From: JB111 sp052093225
GTDB taxonomy: Bacteria; Actinomycetota; Actinomycetes; Actinomycetales; Actinomycetaceae
Direction of reading: 5' to 3'
Length of the DNA stretch: 61,144 bases
Assembly: GCA_052093225.1 (NCBI GenBank)
Contig: JBQDDG010000021.1
Location: 1 to 61,144 of the forward strand
Shown: in pieces, positions 50,071 to 61,080 of the stretch
How the letters are laid out: every line of letters begins with the position of its first letter
Position numbering within the stretch: the stretch's first letter is position 1
The notes under the pieces: model-generated
Databases searched by the model: none
What the model saw: the letters and a program-made list of their open reading frames with translations, nothing else
What the model was told of the DNA's origin: nothing
Made by a program: the position numbers and the translations under genes

Positions 50071-50130
50071 GAAAAGTCCCCTCACTCGTGGAAAAGTCCC
50101 CTCACTCGTGGAAGAGTCCCCTCACTCGTG
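50071..50130 (-). repeat. family C direct repeat after glyS, three units
   Basis: Three head-to-tail 20-bp units at 50071-50090, 50091-50110 and 50111-50130 (GAAAAGTCCCCTCACTCGTG on the plus strand; the third differs by one base). They read in the glyS sense direction and end 15 bp after the glyS stop. Period is exactly 20 bp. Confidence 0.9.
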
Positions 50131-50144
50131 AGGAGGGGTGGGGG

Positions 50145-51533
<1,389 letters not shown>

Positions 51534-51653
51534 GTGGTCTCCAGGTTCTGCCGGGCGGTGCCCGGCGCTCGAGCCGCACCCGGGTGGTGCGGACGTGCCC
51601 ACGGTAGACGCACCGGGGCCTCTCGGGCGCCCGGGTCCGGTCGGTGGCGGTGG

Positions 51654-53750
51654 CTACTGGTCCCGGTACTGGCTGGGGACCTCGTCCGGCGCCGCGAGCA
51701 CCCGGCCGTCGCCGACGGCGATGGTCGCCGGGCCGCCGTCGGTCGCGGTGTAGCTGATGGCCAGGGTCTCGACGCCGGTGACGTCCAGGTCGAGCTCGGT
51801 GGCGTCACCGAGCGTGACCTCGCCGCTCCACAGCGTCGAGCCGTCGCCGATGACCTGGACGCGGACGACACGCGCGTCGTAGGCGGCCTGGTCCTCGGGC
51901 AGGACGTCCGGGTCCTGCCACCGGCCGATCGTCCCCCGGAAGGTCTGGAAGCCGCCGGCGAGGTCCCAGCCGAAGGCGCCGTCCTCCCAGGAGGGGCTCG
52001 ACACGATGCTGTACGGGTAGCTCGTGCCGGCGATCTCCACCGCCTCCGTCGAGGGGTAGCCGAAGCTGCCCTCGGCGGGCGCGTCGAGGTCGTCGAGGTA
52101 GAGCCGCGTGCTCGGACGTGCGACCTCGACCTCGACCGATCCGTCGTGGTCCTCCCCCGCGGCCGGCACCTGGCCGACGATCGTGCCGACGGGTTCGCCG
52201 TCGGACAGGGCGTCCGAGGTGACGATCTCCGTGCCCTCGCCGAGCTCGGTCTGTGCCTGCTCGACGGTCTGGCCCGAGAGGTCCGGGGTCTCGCTGCTGC
52301 GCAGGAAGAAGAACCAGACGAGCACGACGAGGACGAGCACCACGACCGCTCCCCCGACGACGAGCGGGAGCCTGCTCCGGCCGCGCGCGGCGGGCGCGCC
52401 TCCGTTCCCGTACGGACCGCCGGGCCCCTGCGGACCAGGAACCGACTGACCGGCCATCGACTGACCGGCCATCGGCTGACCAGGCATCGACTGACCGGGC
52501 ATAGGCTGGGCGCCCTGGCCGGAGGTGCCCGGCCCGCCGGGACCGCCCTGCCCACCGGCCCCCTGCACGGGGAACGTGCCCGTGGCGGCCGACATCGCGC
52601 CGTCGGGGCTCTGGGCGTACGGGTTCGGCGAGCCGGCCACGGGTGCCGGTCCGTAGGGCCCGGCACCGGGCACGACACCGCCCGGGCCTGCGGCGGCCGC
52701 CGGCCATCCGTAGCCGTTCGCTCCCGGGCCGGCCGGCGTGGCCACCCGGGTCGCGTCCGTCCCGCCGGCCTCGAGGACGGCCGGGTCGACCTGCCGCGTG
52801 GCGTCCCCGCCGGTCGCCGCCGTCGCCGCCTGGCGCCCGAGCGCGACGGTGCCGTCGTCGTCGACCTTCCGGGGGGCGGGGAGCCCCGGCGGGGGCGTGG
52901 TGATCGGGTCGAGGGCGGGCAGGCCGCGCAGCTCCTCGGCGAGGTGGCCGAGCTCCTCGGCGACGGCGGCCGCGTCGGGCCGGTCGGCGGCGTCCTTGGC
53001 GACCATCCGCTCGATGGCGTCCCACAGGGCGTCGGGGACGTGCTCGGGCCGGCCGGGCATGTTCTCGGAGTGGCGGCGCAGCACGCCGTACGTGCCGCCG
53101 GGACCCGCGAACGGGGTCACGCCGACGACCATCTCGTAGAGCATGACGCCGAGCGCGTAGATGTCGGTGGCGGGCCCGGGCGGCTCCTCCTCGATGACCT
53201 CGGGGGCCATGTACAGCGGCGTGCCGAGCATCGCCGTCGAGGTGGTGGAGTGCAGGGCCTGGGTCACGCGGGCGACGCCGAAGTCCGACACCTTGGGCAC
53301 CATCGTCCCGTCCTCGCCGCCCTCGGCGAGCAGGACGTTGCCGGGCTTGACGTCGCGGTGGATGACGCCGCGCTCGTGGATGGCGGCCAGCCCGCGGGCG
53401 ATCTGCTGCCCGTACCAGGCGGCCTCGCCGGGTGGGAGCGTGCGGCGCTCGTCGAGGAGGCCGCGCAGGTCGCCGCCCGCGACGAACTCCATGACGATGG
53501 CGAGCGTGCTGCCCTCGACGACGAGGTCGTGGACCTGGACGACGTTGCCGTGCACGACCCGGACGAGGAAGGACCGCTCCTGGATGAAGCGGTGGACGAT
53601 CTCGGCGTCGTCGGCGTACTCCGAGCGGAGCACCTTGACGGCGACCTCCTTGCCGTCCTCGTTGCGGTGTCCCGCCCACACGGCGCCCATCGCGCCCTTG
53701 CCGACCTGGTGGTCGAGCGTGTAGCGGCTGCCGAGCGGCCGTGACGTCAT
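51654..53750 (-). CDS. PASTA-type Ser/Thr protein kinase with C-terminal NPCBM-like domain, copy 1
   Basis: A 698-aa membrane Ser/Thr kinase. Cytoplasmic kinase domain at about residues 9-270: G-loop VGKGAMGAVWAGHR, Lys in KEVAVKVLRSEY, catalytic VIHRDVKPGNVLLAEGG, KVSDFGVARV and GTPLYMAPEVIEEEP. A Gly/Pro/Gln-rich linker follows (about 300-450, with repeated MPGQ/MAGQ units), then one helix (LPLVVGGAVVVLVLVVLVWF, near 455-475). Outside are one PASTA-like domain (TPDLSGQTVEQAQTELG) and a region of about 150 aa (LYLDDLDAP, FGWDLAGGFQTFRGTIGRW, RVQVIGDGSTLWSGEV) resembling an NPCBM carbohydrate-binding module. It probably senses envelope or glycan state. Tandem with a second kinase of identical layout, 67 bp away. 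Confidence 0.9.
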   Translation of the reverse strand: MTSRPLGSRYTLDHQVGKGAMGAVWAGHRNEDGKEVAVKVLRSEYADDAEIVHRFIQERSFLVRVVHGNVVQVHDLVVEGSTLAIVMEFVAGGDLRGLLDERRTLPPGEAAWYGQQIARGLAAIHERGVIHRDVKPGNVLLAEGGEDGTMVPKVSDFGVARVTQALHSTTSTAMLGTPLYMAPEVIEEEPPGPATDIYALGVMLYEMVVGVTPFAGPGGTYGVLRRHSENMPGRPEHVPDALWDAIERMVAKDAADRPDAAAVAEELGHLAEELRGLPALDPITTPPPGLPAPRKVDDDGTVALGRQAATAATGGDATRQVDPAVLEAGGTDATRVATPAGPGANGYGWPAAAAGPGGVVPGAGPYGPAPVAGSPNPYAQSPDGAMSAATGTFPVQGAGGQGGPGGPGTSGQGAQPMPGQSMPGQPMAGQSMAGQSVPGPQGPGGPYGNGGAPAARGRSRLPLVVGGAVVVLVLVVLVWFFFLRSSETPDLSGQTVEQAQTELGEGTEIVTSDALSDGEPVGTIVGQVPAAGEDHDGSVEVEVARPSTRLYLDDLDAPAEGSFGYPSTEAVEIAGTSYPYSIVSSPSWEDGAFGWDLAGGFQTFRGTIGRWQDPDVLPEDQAAYDARVVRVQVIGDGSTLWSGEVTLGDATELDLDVTGVETLAISYTATDGGPATIAVGDGRVLAAPDEVPSQYRDQ

Positions 53751-53817
53751 GGATCCTCGAGTCTGGGTGGGGTGGGTCGGTGAAAGTCTCGCGCAAGGTT
53801 ACCGATGCGGCGGCGTC

Positions 53818-55725
<1,908 letters not shown>

Positions 55726-55875
55726 GCGTCTCTTCTCTCCCCGTGGACGTGCCCGCGCGGGCGGGCGGGCGATCATGGACAGGGTATCGACGCGGCGGCG
55801 GCCGGGCAGGCGGAGAACGGGGTGACCTCCCCACCCGGCGCGCGGAGAGGTCGGACACACGACCGCCCCGCAAAT

Positions 55876-55890
55876 TGACAACGATTCTCA
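55876..55890 (+). promoter_or_regulatory. Zur-like box upstream of the zinc transporter
   Basis: TGACAACGATTCTCA has the TGA-x-AA-CGA-TT-x-TCA symmetry of actinobacterial Zur sites. It lies 22 bp upstream of the binding-protein ATG, with a partial second site (TGAGAATCA, 55899-55907) between. Zinc-replete repression is expected. Confidence 0.65.
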
Positions 55891-55911
55891 CCGCTGTTGA
55901 GAATCAGTCCC

Positions 55912-56925
55912 ATGAATCCCCGTGCCGCGCGGCTCGTCGCGCCCGCCGCGCTCGCGCTCCTGCTCACCGCGTGCGGGTCCGACGACGGCGACGACGGGGA
56001 CGCCGAGGTCTCGATCGGGACGGCAGCGTACGCGTTCGAGTGGCTCGCCGCCGAGATCGGCGGGGACCGGGTCTCGGTCGAGAACGTCACCCCGCCCGGG
56101 GCGGACGCCCACTCCCTCGAGCTGGCGCCGGCCCAGGTGGTCGACCTCGAGCAGACCGACCTCGTCGTGCACCTGCCCCAGTTCCAGACGGCGATGGACG
56201 ACGCCGTCGCGCAGCTCGACGTCCGCGTCCTCGACGTCTCGGTGCCCACGGAGCCGCTCGCGCCCGAGGAGCTCGCCGCGCAGGGGACGCACGCAGGGCA
56301 CGACCACGGGGCGGAGACGGCGTCGGAGGACGACGGGGACGACGAGGCGCACGACCACGGCGAGCACGACGACGAGTCGCACAGCGACGACCATGCGGGC
56401 CACGACCACGGCCCGCTCGACCCCCACGTCTGGCTCGACCCCGACCGCATGATCGCCCTCGCCGGGGCGATCACCACCGAGCTCACCGAGATCGACCCCG
56501 ACGGCGCGGAGACCTACGCGGAGAACCGGGACGCCGTCGTCGCCGACCTCGAGTCCCTCCACGAGGAGATGGACGCGAGCCTTACCGGCTGCGCGATCGG
56601 GACGGTCGTCGTCGGGCACGAGGCGTTCGGCTACCTCCTCGGCCCGCACGGCTTCACCGAGGAGGGCCTCGCGGGCCTCGACGGCGGTACCGAGGTCAGC
56701 CCCGCCCGCATCGCCGAGCTCTCCGCGCTCGTCGAGGAGACCGGCGCGACGGCCATCTACCGGGACGCCAACGCGCCCGACGACGCCGTCCGCGCCGTCG
56801 CCGAGCAGACGGGCGCGGAGGTCCAGGTCCTCGACCCGCTAGAGATCGCCCCGTCCGAGGGCGACTACCGTGACGCCATGCAGGCGAACATCGACGCGCT
56901 CCACGCCGGGCAGCAGTGTGGCTGA
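55912..56925 (+). CDS. znuA: zinc ABC transporter substrate-binding lipoprotein, ZnuA-like
   Basis: Cluster A-I metal-binding lipoprotein, 337 aa. Signal peptide MNPRAARLVAPAALALLLT with lipobox LTACGS. Metal ligands: His in PGADAHSLELAPAQ, His in DPHVWLDPDRM, His in VVGHEAFGYLLGP, and an acidic ligand near YRDANAPDDAV. A long His/Asp/Glu-rich loop (HAGHDHGAETASEDD to SDDHAGHDHGPLD, about residues 125-170) is the classic zinc-collecting insertion of ZnuA proteins, favouring zinc over manganese. It is followed by the ATPase (8-bp overlap) and permease. A Zur-like box precedes it, and it is divergent from kinase copy 2. Confidence 0.92.
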   Translation: MNPRAARLVAPAALALLLTACGSDDGDDGDAEVSIGTAAYAFEWLAAEIGGDRVSVENVTPPGADAHSLELAPAQVVDLEQTDLVVHLPQFQTAMDDAVAQLDVRVLDVSVPTEPLAPEELAAQGTHAGHDHGAETASEDDGDDEAHDHGEHDDESHSDDHAGHDHGPLDPHVWLDPDRMIALAGAITTELTEIDPDGAETYAENRDAVVADLESLHEEMDASLTGCAIGTVVVGHEAFGYLLGPHGFTEEGLAGLDGGTEVSPARIAELSALVEETGATAIYRDANAPDDAVRAVAEQTGAEVQVLDPLEIAPSEGDYRDAMQANIDALHAGQQCG

Positions 56926-57742
56926 GGCACCCACCGCGCCGGCCGACCCCCTCGAGGTCGACGACCTCCGCGTGACGATCGACGGCCAGTCCATCCTGCG
57001 CGGCGTCTCGCTGCGGGTGGCGGGCGGCGAGTGCGTCGCCCTCATGGGGCCCAACGGGTCGGGCAAGTCGACGCTCGTGCGCTCGGTCGTCGGCATCCGC
57101 CGGCCGACCTCGGGGACGGTCCGCCTCTACGGCCGCGACATGGCCGGACGCCGCCGTTCCGTGCCCTGGCCGCGCCTCGGGTACGTGCCGCAGCGCGCCT
57201 CGGCCGGCTCGGGCGTCCCGGCGACGGCGCGCGAGGTCGTGGCGGCCGGGGACCTCGCCGGCTGGCGGTGGCGCCCCCGCCGGGGCGTGGACGCACGGGC
57301 CCGGCGGGCGCTCGAGCGCGTCGGCCTGGCCGAGCGCGCGAACGACCCGGTGCACGTGCTCTCCGGCGGCCAGCAGCAGCGCGTCCTGCTCGCCCGGGCG
57401 CTCGTGCGGGACCCCGACCTGCTCGTCCTCGACGAGCCCCTGTCCGCGATGGACGCCGCGTCGCAGCGTGCGACCACCGACCTGCTCGCCGACTTCACCG
57501 GGCGCGGCGGCGCCGTCGTCGTCGTGCTCCACGAACCCGGGCCGCTCGGCCCGCTCCTCGACCGGGCGGTCGTCCTCCGGCACGGCGCCGTCGTCCACGA
57601 CGGCGCACCCCCGCGCCCTGCGCCCGGTCACGACGACCCCGACCACCGGCACCACCACCACGACGAGGACGAGGAGGACGCGCCCGCGCCGGCCGTCCTC
57701 GATCCGGGTGCGCCGCTGCCTGCACCGGGAGGCGGGATCTGA
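56918..57742 (+). CDS. znuC: zinc ABC transporter ATP-binding protein, ZnuC-like
   Basis: ATPase subunit, 274 aa. Walker A LMGPNGSGKSTLVRSVVG near residues 45-60, Q-loop RLGYVPQRASAG, signature VLSGGQQQRVLLARAL, Walker B DLLVLDEPLSAMD and H-loop VVVVLHEPGP. The C-terminus ends in a His/Asp-rich stretch (GHDDPDHRHHHHDEDEE) absent from most ABC ATPases, likely a zinc-sensing or zinc-buffering tail. The GTG start at 56918 overlaps the znuA stop by 8 bp, and the stop shares a base with the permease ATG (TGATG), so all three subunits are translationally coupled. Confidence 0.92.
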   Translation: MAEAPTAPADPLEVDDLRVTIDGQSILRGVSLRVAGGECVALMGPNGSGKSTLVRSVVGIRRPTSGTVRLYGRDMAGRRRSVPWPRLGYVPQRASAGSGVPATAREVVAAGDLAGWRWRPRRGVDARARRALERVGLAERANDPVHVLSGGQQQRVLLARALVRDPDLLVLDEPLSAMDAASQRATTDLLADFTGRGGAVVVVLHEPGPLGPLLDRAVVLRHGAVVHDGAPPRPAPGHDDPDHRHHHHDEDEEDAPAPAVLDPGAPLPAPGGGI

Positions 57743-58680
57743 TGGGCGTGGTCGAGACGATGACCGAGATGCTCGGCAGCCCGCTCATGCGGCGGGCGCT
57801 CGTGGTGGCTGTGCTCGTGGGCGTGGCGGCGCCGGTCATGGGCACCTACCTCGTCCAGCGCCGGCTCGCGCTGCTCGGCGACGGCATCGGCCACGTCGCG
57901 CTCACGGGGGTCGCGCTCGGCTGGCTCGTCGGGTCGGTCACGGGCATCTCGCCGGTCGACCGGTTCGCCGTCCCGGGGGCGATCGTCGCCTCCGTGGTGG
58001 GGGCGCTGCTCATCGAGCTCGTCCGCGCGCGCGGCCGGACCTCCGGCGAAGTCGCGCTCGCCATGCTCTTCTACGGCGGCATCGCCGGCGGCGTCCTCAT
58101 CATCACGGTCTCGGGAGGGTCGAGCTCGACGCTCACCGGGTACCTGTTCGGCTCGATCGCCACGGTGTCCTCGCTCGACATGTGGCTCGCGCTCGTGCTG
58201 GCCGTCGTCGTCATCGGGGTCGGGGTCGGGCTGCGACCCGCCCTGTTCGCCCTGTGCCACGACGAGGAGCTCGCCCGCTCCTCGGGCCTTCCGGCCTGGC
58301 TGCTCTCCGCACTCGTGTCGGTGATGGCAGCGCTGACGGTCTCGGTGTCGATGCGGGTGGTCGGGGTGCTGCTGGTGTCCGCCCTGATGATCGTGCCCGT
58401 GGCCGCGTCGCAGCAGCTCACGCGTTCGTTCGCGGGCACCATGCGTCTCGCGATGGGGATCGGTCTGGTCGTCACCGTCGCCGGGCTCGTCGTCACCTAC
58501 GTGCGGCCGTGGTCGCCGGGCGCGACGATCGTCGTCCTCGCCATCGGGGCCTACGCGCTGGCGGCGTTCGCCCACCCGGTGGTGGAGGCGCGCAGGAGGC
58601 GCCGGCAGGCACCGAGGGACCCGCACCCCGAGCACGAGGACGACGTGACCGTCGCCGGCCCGGCGACGCCGACGGCCTGA
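57742..58680 (+). CDS. znuB: zinc ABC transporter permease, ZnuB-like
   Basis: ABC-3 family membrane permease, 312 aa, with about eight helices. Typical segments: PVMGTYLVQRRLALLGDGIG and HVALTGVALGWLVG near the N-terminus, MLFYGGIAGGVLII, TGYLFGSIATVSSLDMW, and SMRVVGVLLVSALMIVPVAA with ASQQLTRSFAGTM (ATPase contact). It completes the ZnuABC importer. ATG at 57742 overlaps the znuC stop. Its C-terminal tail is basic then acidic with a PHPEHEDD stretch. A tandem 24-25-bp repeat begins just after its stop. Confidence 0.92.
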   Translation: MGVVETMTEMLGSPLMRRALVVAVLVGVAAPVMGTYLVQRRLALLGDGIGHVALTGVALGWLVGSVTGISPVDRFAVPGAIVASVVGALLIELVRARGRTSGEVALAMLFYGGIAGGVLIITVSGGSSSTLTGYLFGSIATVSSLDMWLALVLAVVVIGVGVGLRPALFALCHDEELARSSGLPAWLLSALVSVMAALTVSVSMRVVGVLLVSALMIVPVAASQQLTRSFAGTMRLAMGIGLVVTVAGLVVTYVRPWSPGATIVVLAIGAYALAAFAHPVVEARRRRRQAPRDPHPEHEDDVTVAGPATPTA

Positions 58681-58686
58681 GACGGG

Positions 58687-58807
58687 CACTGGCCGAACGA
58701 CTGGCCCGGGTCCTCCGCCGGCCGCCTGGTCCGGGGTCTCGCCGACCACCTGGCCCGGTTCCGCCGCCGGCTGCTTGCCCGGTTCCCCCGCCGACCACCT
58801 GGCCCGG
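58687..58807 (+). repeat. 24-25-bp tandem repeat after znuB
   Basis: Four to five degenerate units; the core GCCGACCACCTGGCCCGG is exact at 58741-58758 and 58790-58807, with diverged units between and before. It begins 7 bp after the permease stop and fills most of the 191-bp gap to the DedA-like gene. No gene is seen in the gap. Confidence 0.75.
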
Positions 58808-58871
58808 GATCCCGTGGTGGATCTCCTCACGTCCGGGACCCGCGCGCGCCCGCGGGGATGACAATGAGCGG

Positions 58872-59546
58872 GTGCCCGACTTTCTCAGCGGATGGCCCTT
58901 CTGGGTCGTCTTCGTCTTCCTCTACATCGGGGCGACGCTGCGCGGGCAGATGATCTACTGGCTCGGGCGCTGGGCCACGCACCTGGCGGTCACGCGCACC
59001 CACCCGACGACGGGCTGGCAGGCGAAGGCGCACGGGTGGCTCTCCGGCGAGGGACCGCAGCGCGGCATCGACGCGCTGCGTCGCTGGGGCCTCGTCGTGG
59101 TCCCGCTCGCCTACCTCACCGTCGGTTTCCAGTCGATGGTCATGGCCGGCGCGGGCATCCTGCGCATCGCCTGGTGGAAGTTCTCGATCGCCCAGGTCCC
59201 CGGCTCGATCGCGTGGGCGGCGATCTACTCGACGATCGGGTTCGCCGTCTGGGGTGCACTCATCTCCGCCGCCGCGGGCTCGCCGCTGGGGATCGCGGTC
59301 ATCGCCGCGGTCGTCGTCCTCCTCGCCGCGACGTTCGTCGCCCACCGGCTGCGCCGACGCACGCAGCAGGCACACGCCGACGACGGCGCGGCGACGCTCG
59401 AGACCGAGGCCGGCACCGTGGTGCGGGCGCCGGCCGCGCGCACCGGTGCCGACCTGCGCGGCGGCTCCGCCCTGCCCGACGACGCCGAGATCCGCGGTGA
59501 CGCCGAGGTAACCCGCGACGCCGGGACGACCACCCCCGCCTCCTGA
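58872..59546 (+). CDS. DedA/VTT-domain membrane protein
   Basis: A 224-aa integral membrane protein of the DedA (SNARE-associated, VTT) type, a family implicated in lipid flipping and membrane homeostasis. FLYIGATLRGQMIYWLGRWA near residue 15, LRRWGLVVVPLAYLTVGFQS near 75 and SIAQVPGSIAWAAIYSTIGF near 105 are the recognisable segments; helices cover about residues 5-165. The polar C-terminal tail (about 170-224) is acidic and Ala-rich and not conserved. The GTG at 58872 is the only in-frame start near the conserved N-terminus. It stands alone between the zinc transporter and the ArsR cassette. Confidence 0.78.
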   Translation: MPDFLSGWPFWVVFVFLYIGATLRGQMIYWLGRWATHLAVTRTHPTTGWQAKAHGWLSGEGPQRGIDALRRWGLVVVPLAYLTVGFQSMVMAGAGILRIAWWKFSIAQVPGSIAWAAIYSTIGFAVWGALISAAAGSPLGIAVIAAVVVLLAATFVAHRLRRRTQQAHADDGAATLETEAGTVVRAPAARTGADLRGGSALPDDAEIRGDAEVTRDAGTTTPAS

Positions 59547-59579
59547 CGGCCTCGCCGCCGTGCCGGTCGCGCACGGTCT

Positions 59580-59641
59580 TCAACCATTTGGTTGACAACA
59601 CCGCTCGACGCCTCTACGTTCGCGATCAACCAATCGGTTGA
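59580..59641 (+). promoter_or_regulatory. arsR-type promoter with two matching operators
   Basis: TTGACA (59592-59597), a 17-bp spacer and TACGTT (59615-59620). TCAACCATTTGGTTGA (59580-59595) overlaps the -35 and TCAACCAATCGGTTGA (59626-59641) overlaps the expected transcript start; both are TCAACC-N4-GGTTGA, centres 46 bp apart. Autorepression by the downstream ArsR-type protein is the natural reading. Confidence 0.8.
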
Positions 59642-59654
59642 CGAAGGAGCGGAC

Positions 59655-60008
59655 GTGCAGGACGACAGGCTCGACAAGGTGTTCGCGGCTCTGGCGGACC
59701 CGACCCGGCGCGGCATGGTCGCCCGGCTCGCGGACGGCGACGCCACGCTCACCGAGCTCGCCGAGCCCCACGCGGTCTCGGTCCAGGCGATCTCCAAGCA
59801 CCTCAAGGTGCTCGAGGAGTCGGGTCTCGTGAGCCGCACCCGCGAGGCCCAGCGCCGCCCGGCGCACCTCGAGGCGGAGGTCCTCTCCCTCATGACGAAG
59901 TGGATCGAGCGCTACCGCCGCCAGGCGGAGGAGCGCTTCCAGCGGCTCGAGCAGGTCCTCGCGTCGATCGACGACGGCACGACCACCAACAAGGAGCAGG
60001 CCTCATGA
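59655..60008 (+). CDS. ArsR-family winged-helix transcriptional regulator
   Basis: A 117-aa ArsR-type regulator of the metal-independent kind often paired with SRPBCC proteins. It opens VQDDRLDKVFAALADPTRRG, the usual start of this subgroup; recognition helix region TLTELAEPHAVSVQAISKHL and KVLEESGLVSRTREAQRR. No metal-binding Cys is present. The GTG at 59655 is chosen because GAAGGAG precedes it and the upstream frame runs through the promoter and operators. Its stop overlaps the next gene's ATG by 4 bp. It is very likely autoregulated through the paired operators at 59580-59641. Confidence 0.92.
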   Translation: MQDDRLDKVFAALADPTRRGMVARLADGDATLTELAEPHAVSVQAISKHLKVLEESGLVSRTREAQRRPAHLEAEVLSLMTKWIERYRRQAEERFQRLEQVLASIDDGTTTNKEQAS

Positions 60009-60499
60009 CCACACCGATCTCCCACCCGGCCACGACGATCGAGGCGGACCCCGACCTGCCGACGATCCAGATCGTCCGCGAGTTCGACTTCCCGGTCGAG
60101 CGCGTGTTCCGCGCCTACACGGACCAGGACCTGTTCGCCCGCTGGATCGGTCCCCGCTCGCTCACCACCGTGGTCGAGCACTGGGACTGCACCACCGGCG
60201 GCGGGTACCGCTACCGCAACGTCGACGGCGACGCCGAGTACCGCTTCTTCGGCTCGTTCCACGAGGTTCGCGAGAACGCGCGCATCGTGCAGACGTTCAC
60301 GTACGAGGGCTTCCCGGACGGCGTCTCCCTCGAGATCGGCACCTTCGAGGACCTCGGCGGCGGGCGCACCCGGCTCACGCTGAAGTCCGTGGTCGACACG
60401 ATGGAGGGCCGCGACGGCATGATCGCGTCCGGCATGGAGGTCGGCGTCGTCGAGGGCTTCGAGAAGCTCGACGAGCTCCTGGACGAGGGGGCGGCGTGA
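60005..60499 (+). CDS. SRPBCC (AHSA1/START-like) family protein
   Basis: A 164-aa protein with the hydrophobic-cavity SRPBCC fold. IQIVREFDFPVERVFRAYTD (N-terminal strand and helix), FARWIGPRSLTTVVEHWDC, GGGYRYRNVDGDAEYRFFGS, IVQTFTYEGFPDGVSLEI and the C-terminal helix GMEVGVVEGFEKLDELLDEG are typical of the AHSA1-like subgroup. Such proteins bind small hydrophobic ligands or serve as chaperone cofactors; the ligand here is unknown. ATGA overlap with arsR upstream and GTGA overlap with the next gene show a tight three-gene operon. Confidence 0.88.
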   Translation: MTTPISHPATTIEADPDLPTIQIVREFDFPVERVFRAYTDQDLFARWIGPRSLTTVVEHWDCTTGGGYRYRNVDGDAEYRFFGSFHEVRENARIVQTFTYEGFPDGVSLEIGTFEDLGGGRTRLTLKSVVDTMEGRDGMIASGMEVGVVEGFEKLDELLDEGAA

Positions 60500-61080
60500 A
60501 GGGCGACGAGGCACCCGCGGAGCTCCACCGCGAGGTCGCGGGTGGCTTCACCGCCGTCGTCGACGGCGTCGCACCCGCCGCGTGGGACGCACCGTCACCG
60601 GTGGACGGGTGGGCGGCCCGCGACGTCGTCCGTCACCTCACCACCTGGCTGCCCGGACTCCTGTCCTCCGCGGGCGGGCCGACCCTCCCGGGAGGACCGT
60701 CGGTGGACGAGGACCCAGCGGGGGCGTGGCGGCATCAGCGGACGGCGGTCCAGGACCTGCTGGACGACCCCGCCGCCGCGGACACGGTCCTGTCGAACCC
60801 GAACTTCGGCGAGGTACCGCTGCCGCAGGCGGTCGCCCGGTTCTACGTGGGGGACGTCTTCATGCACACGTGGGACCTCGCCCGGGCCACGGGTCAGCAG
60901 GCGGTGCTCGACCCCGAGCTCGCGGGGTCGCTGCTCGGCGGGATGGCCCAGATGGAGGACGTCCTGCGCTCGAGCGGCCAGTACGGCCCTGCCGTCCCCG
61001 TGCCCGACGACGCCACCGTCCAGGACCGGCTGATCGGTTTCATCGGCCGCGACCCGCACTGGCAGCCGCGGGCGCGGTGA
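60496..61080 (+). CDS. TIGR03086-type metal-binding/DinB-like protein
   Basis: A 194-aa protein of the maleylpyruvate-isomerase-N/TIGR03086 type, a four-helix DinB-like bundle. Metal-ligand candidates are His in ARDVVRHLTTWLPG near residue 45 and the pair in GDVFMHTWDLARATGQ near residues 122-137, as in the family. C-terminal IGFIGRDPHWQP is also typical. The family is abundant in actinobacteria, with a mycothiol-dependent function proposed for some members. It starts at a GTG that overlaps the SRPBCC stop by 4 bp, and is the last gene of the arsR operon. I see nothing in the final 64 bp of the window. Confidence 0.85.
   Translation: MKGDEAPAELHREVAGGFTAVVDGVAPAAWDAPSPVDGWAARDVVRHLTTWLPGLLSSAGGPTLPGGPSVDEDPAGAWRHQRTAVQDLLDDPAAADTVLSNPNFGEVPLPQAVARFYVGDVFMHTWDLARATGQQAVLDPELAGSLLGGMAQMEDVLRSSGQYGPAVPVPDDATVQDRLIGFIGRDPHWQPRAR

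Noticed and set aside
50071..50130. Three 20-bp direct repeats as a CRISPR array
   Set aside because: Units are head-to-tail with no spacers and no cas genes are near; the unit is also found behind glpK.
58687..58807. 24-25-bp tandem repeat as a CRISPR array
   Set aside because: There are no unique spacers of regular length, the units are degenerate and contiguous, and there are no cas genes.
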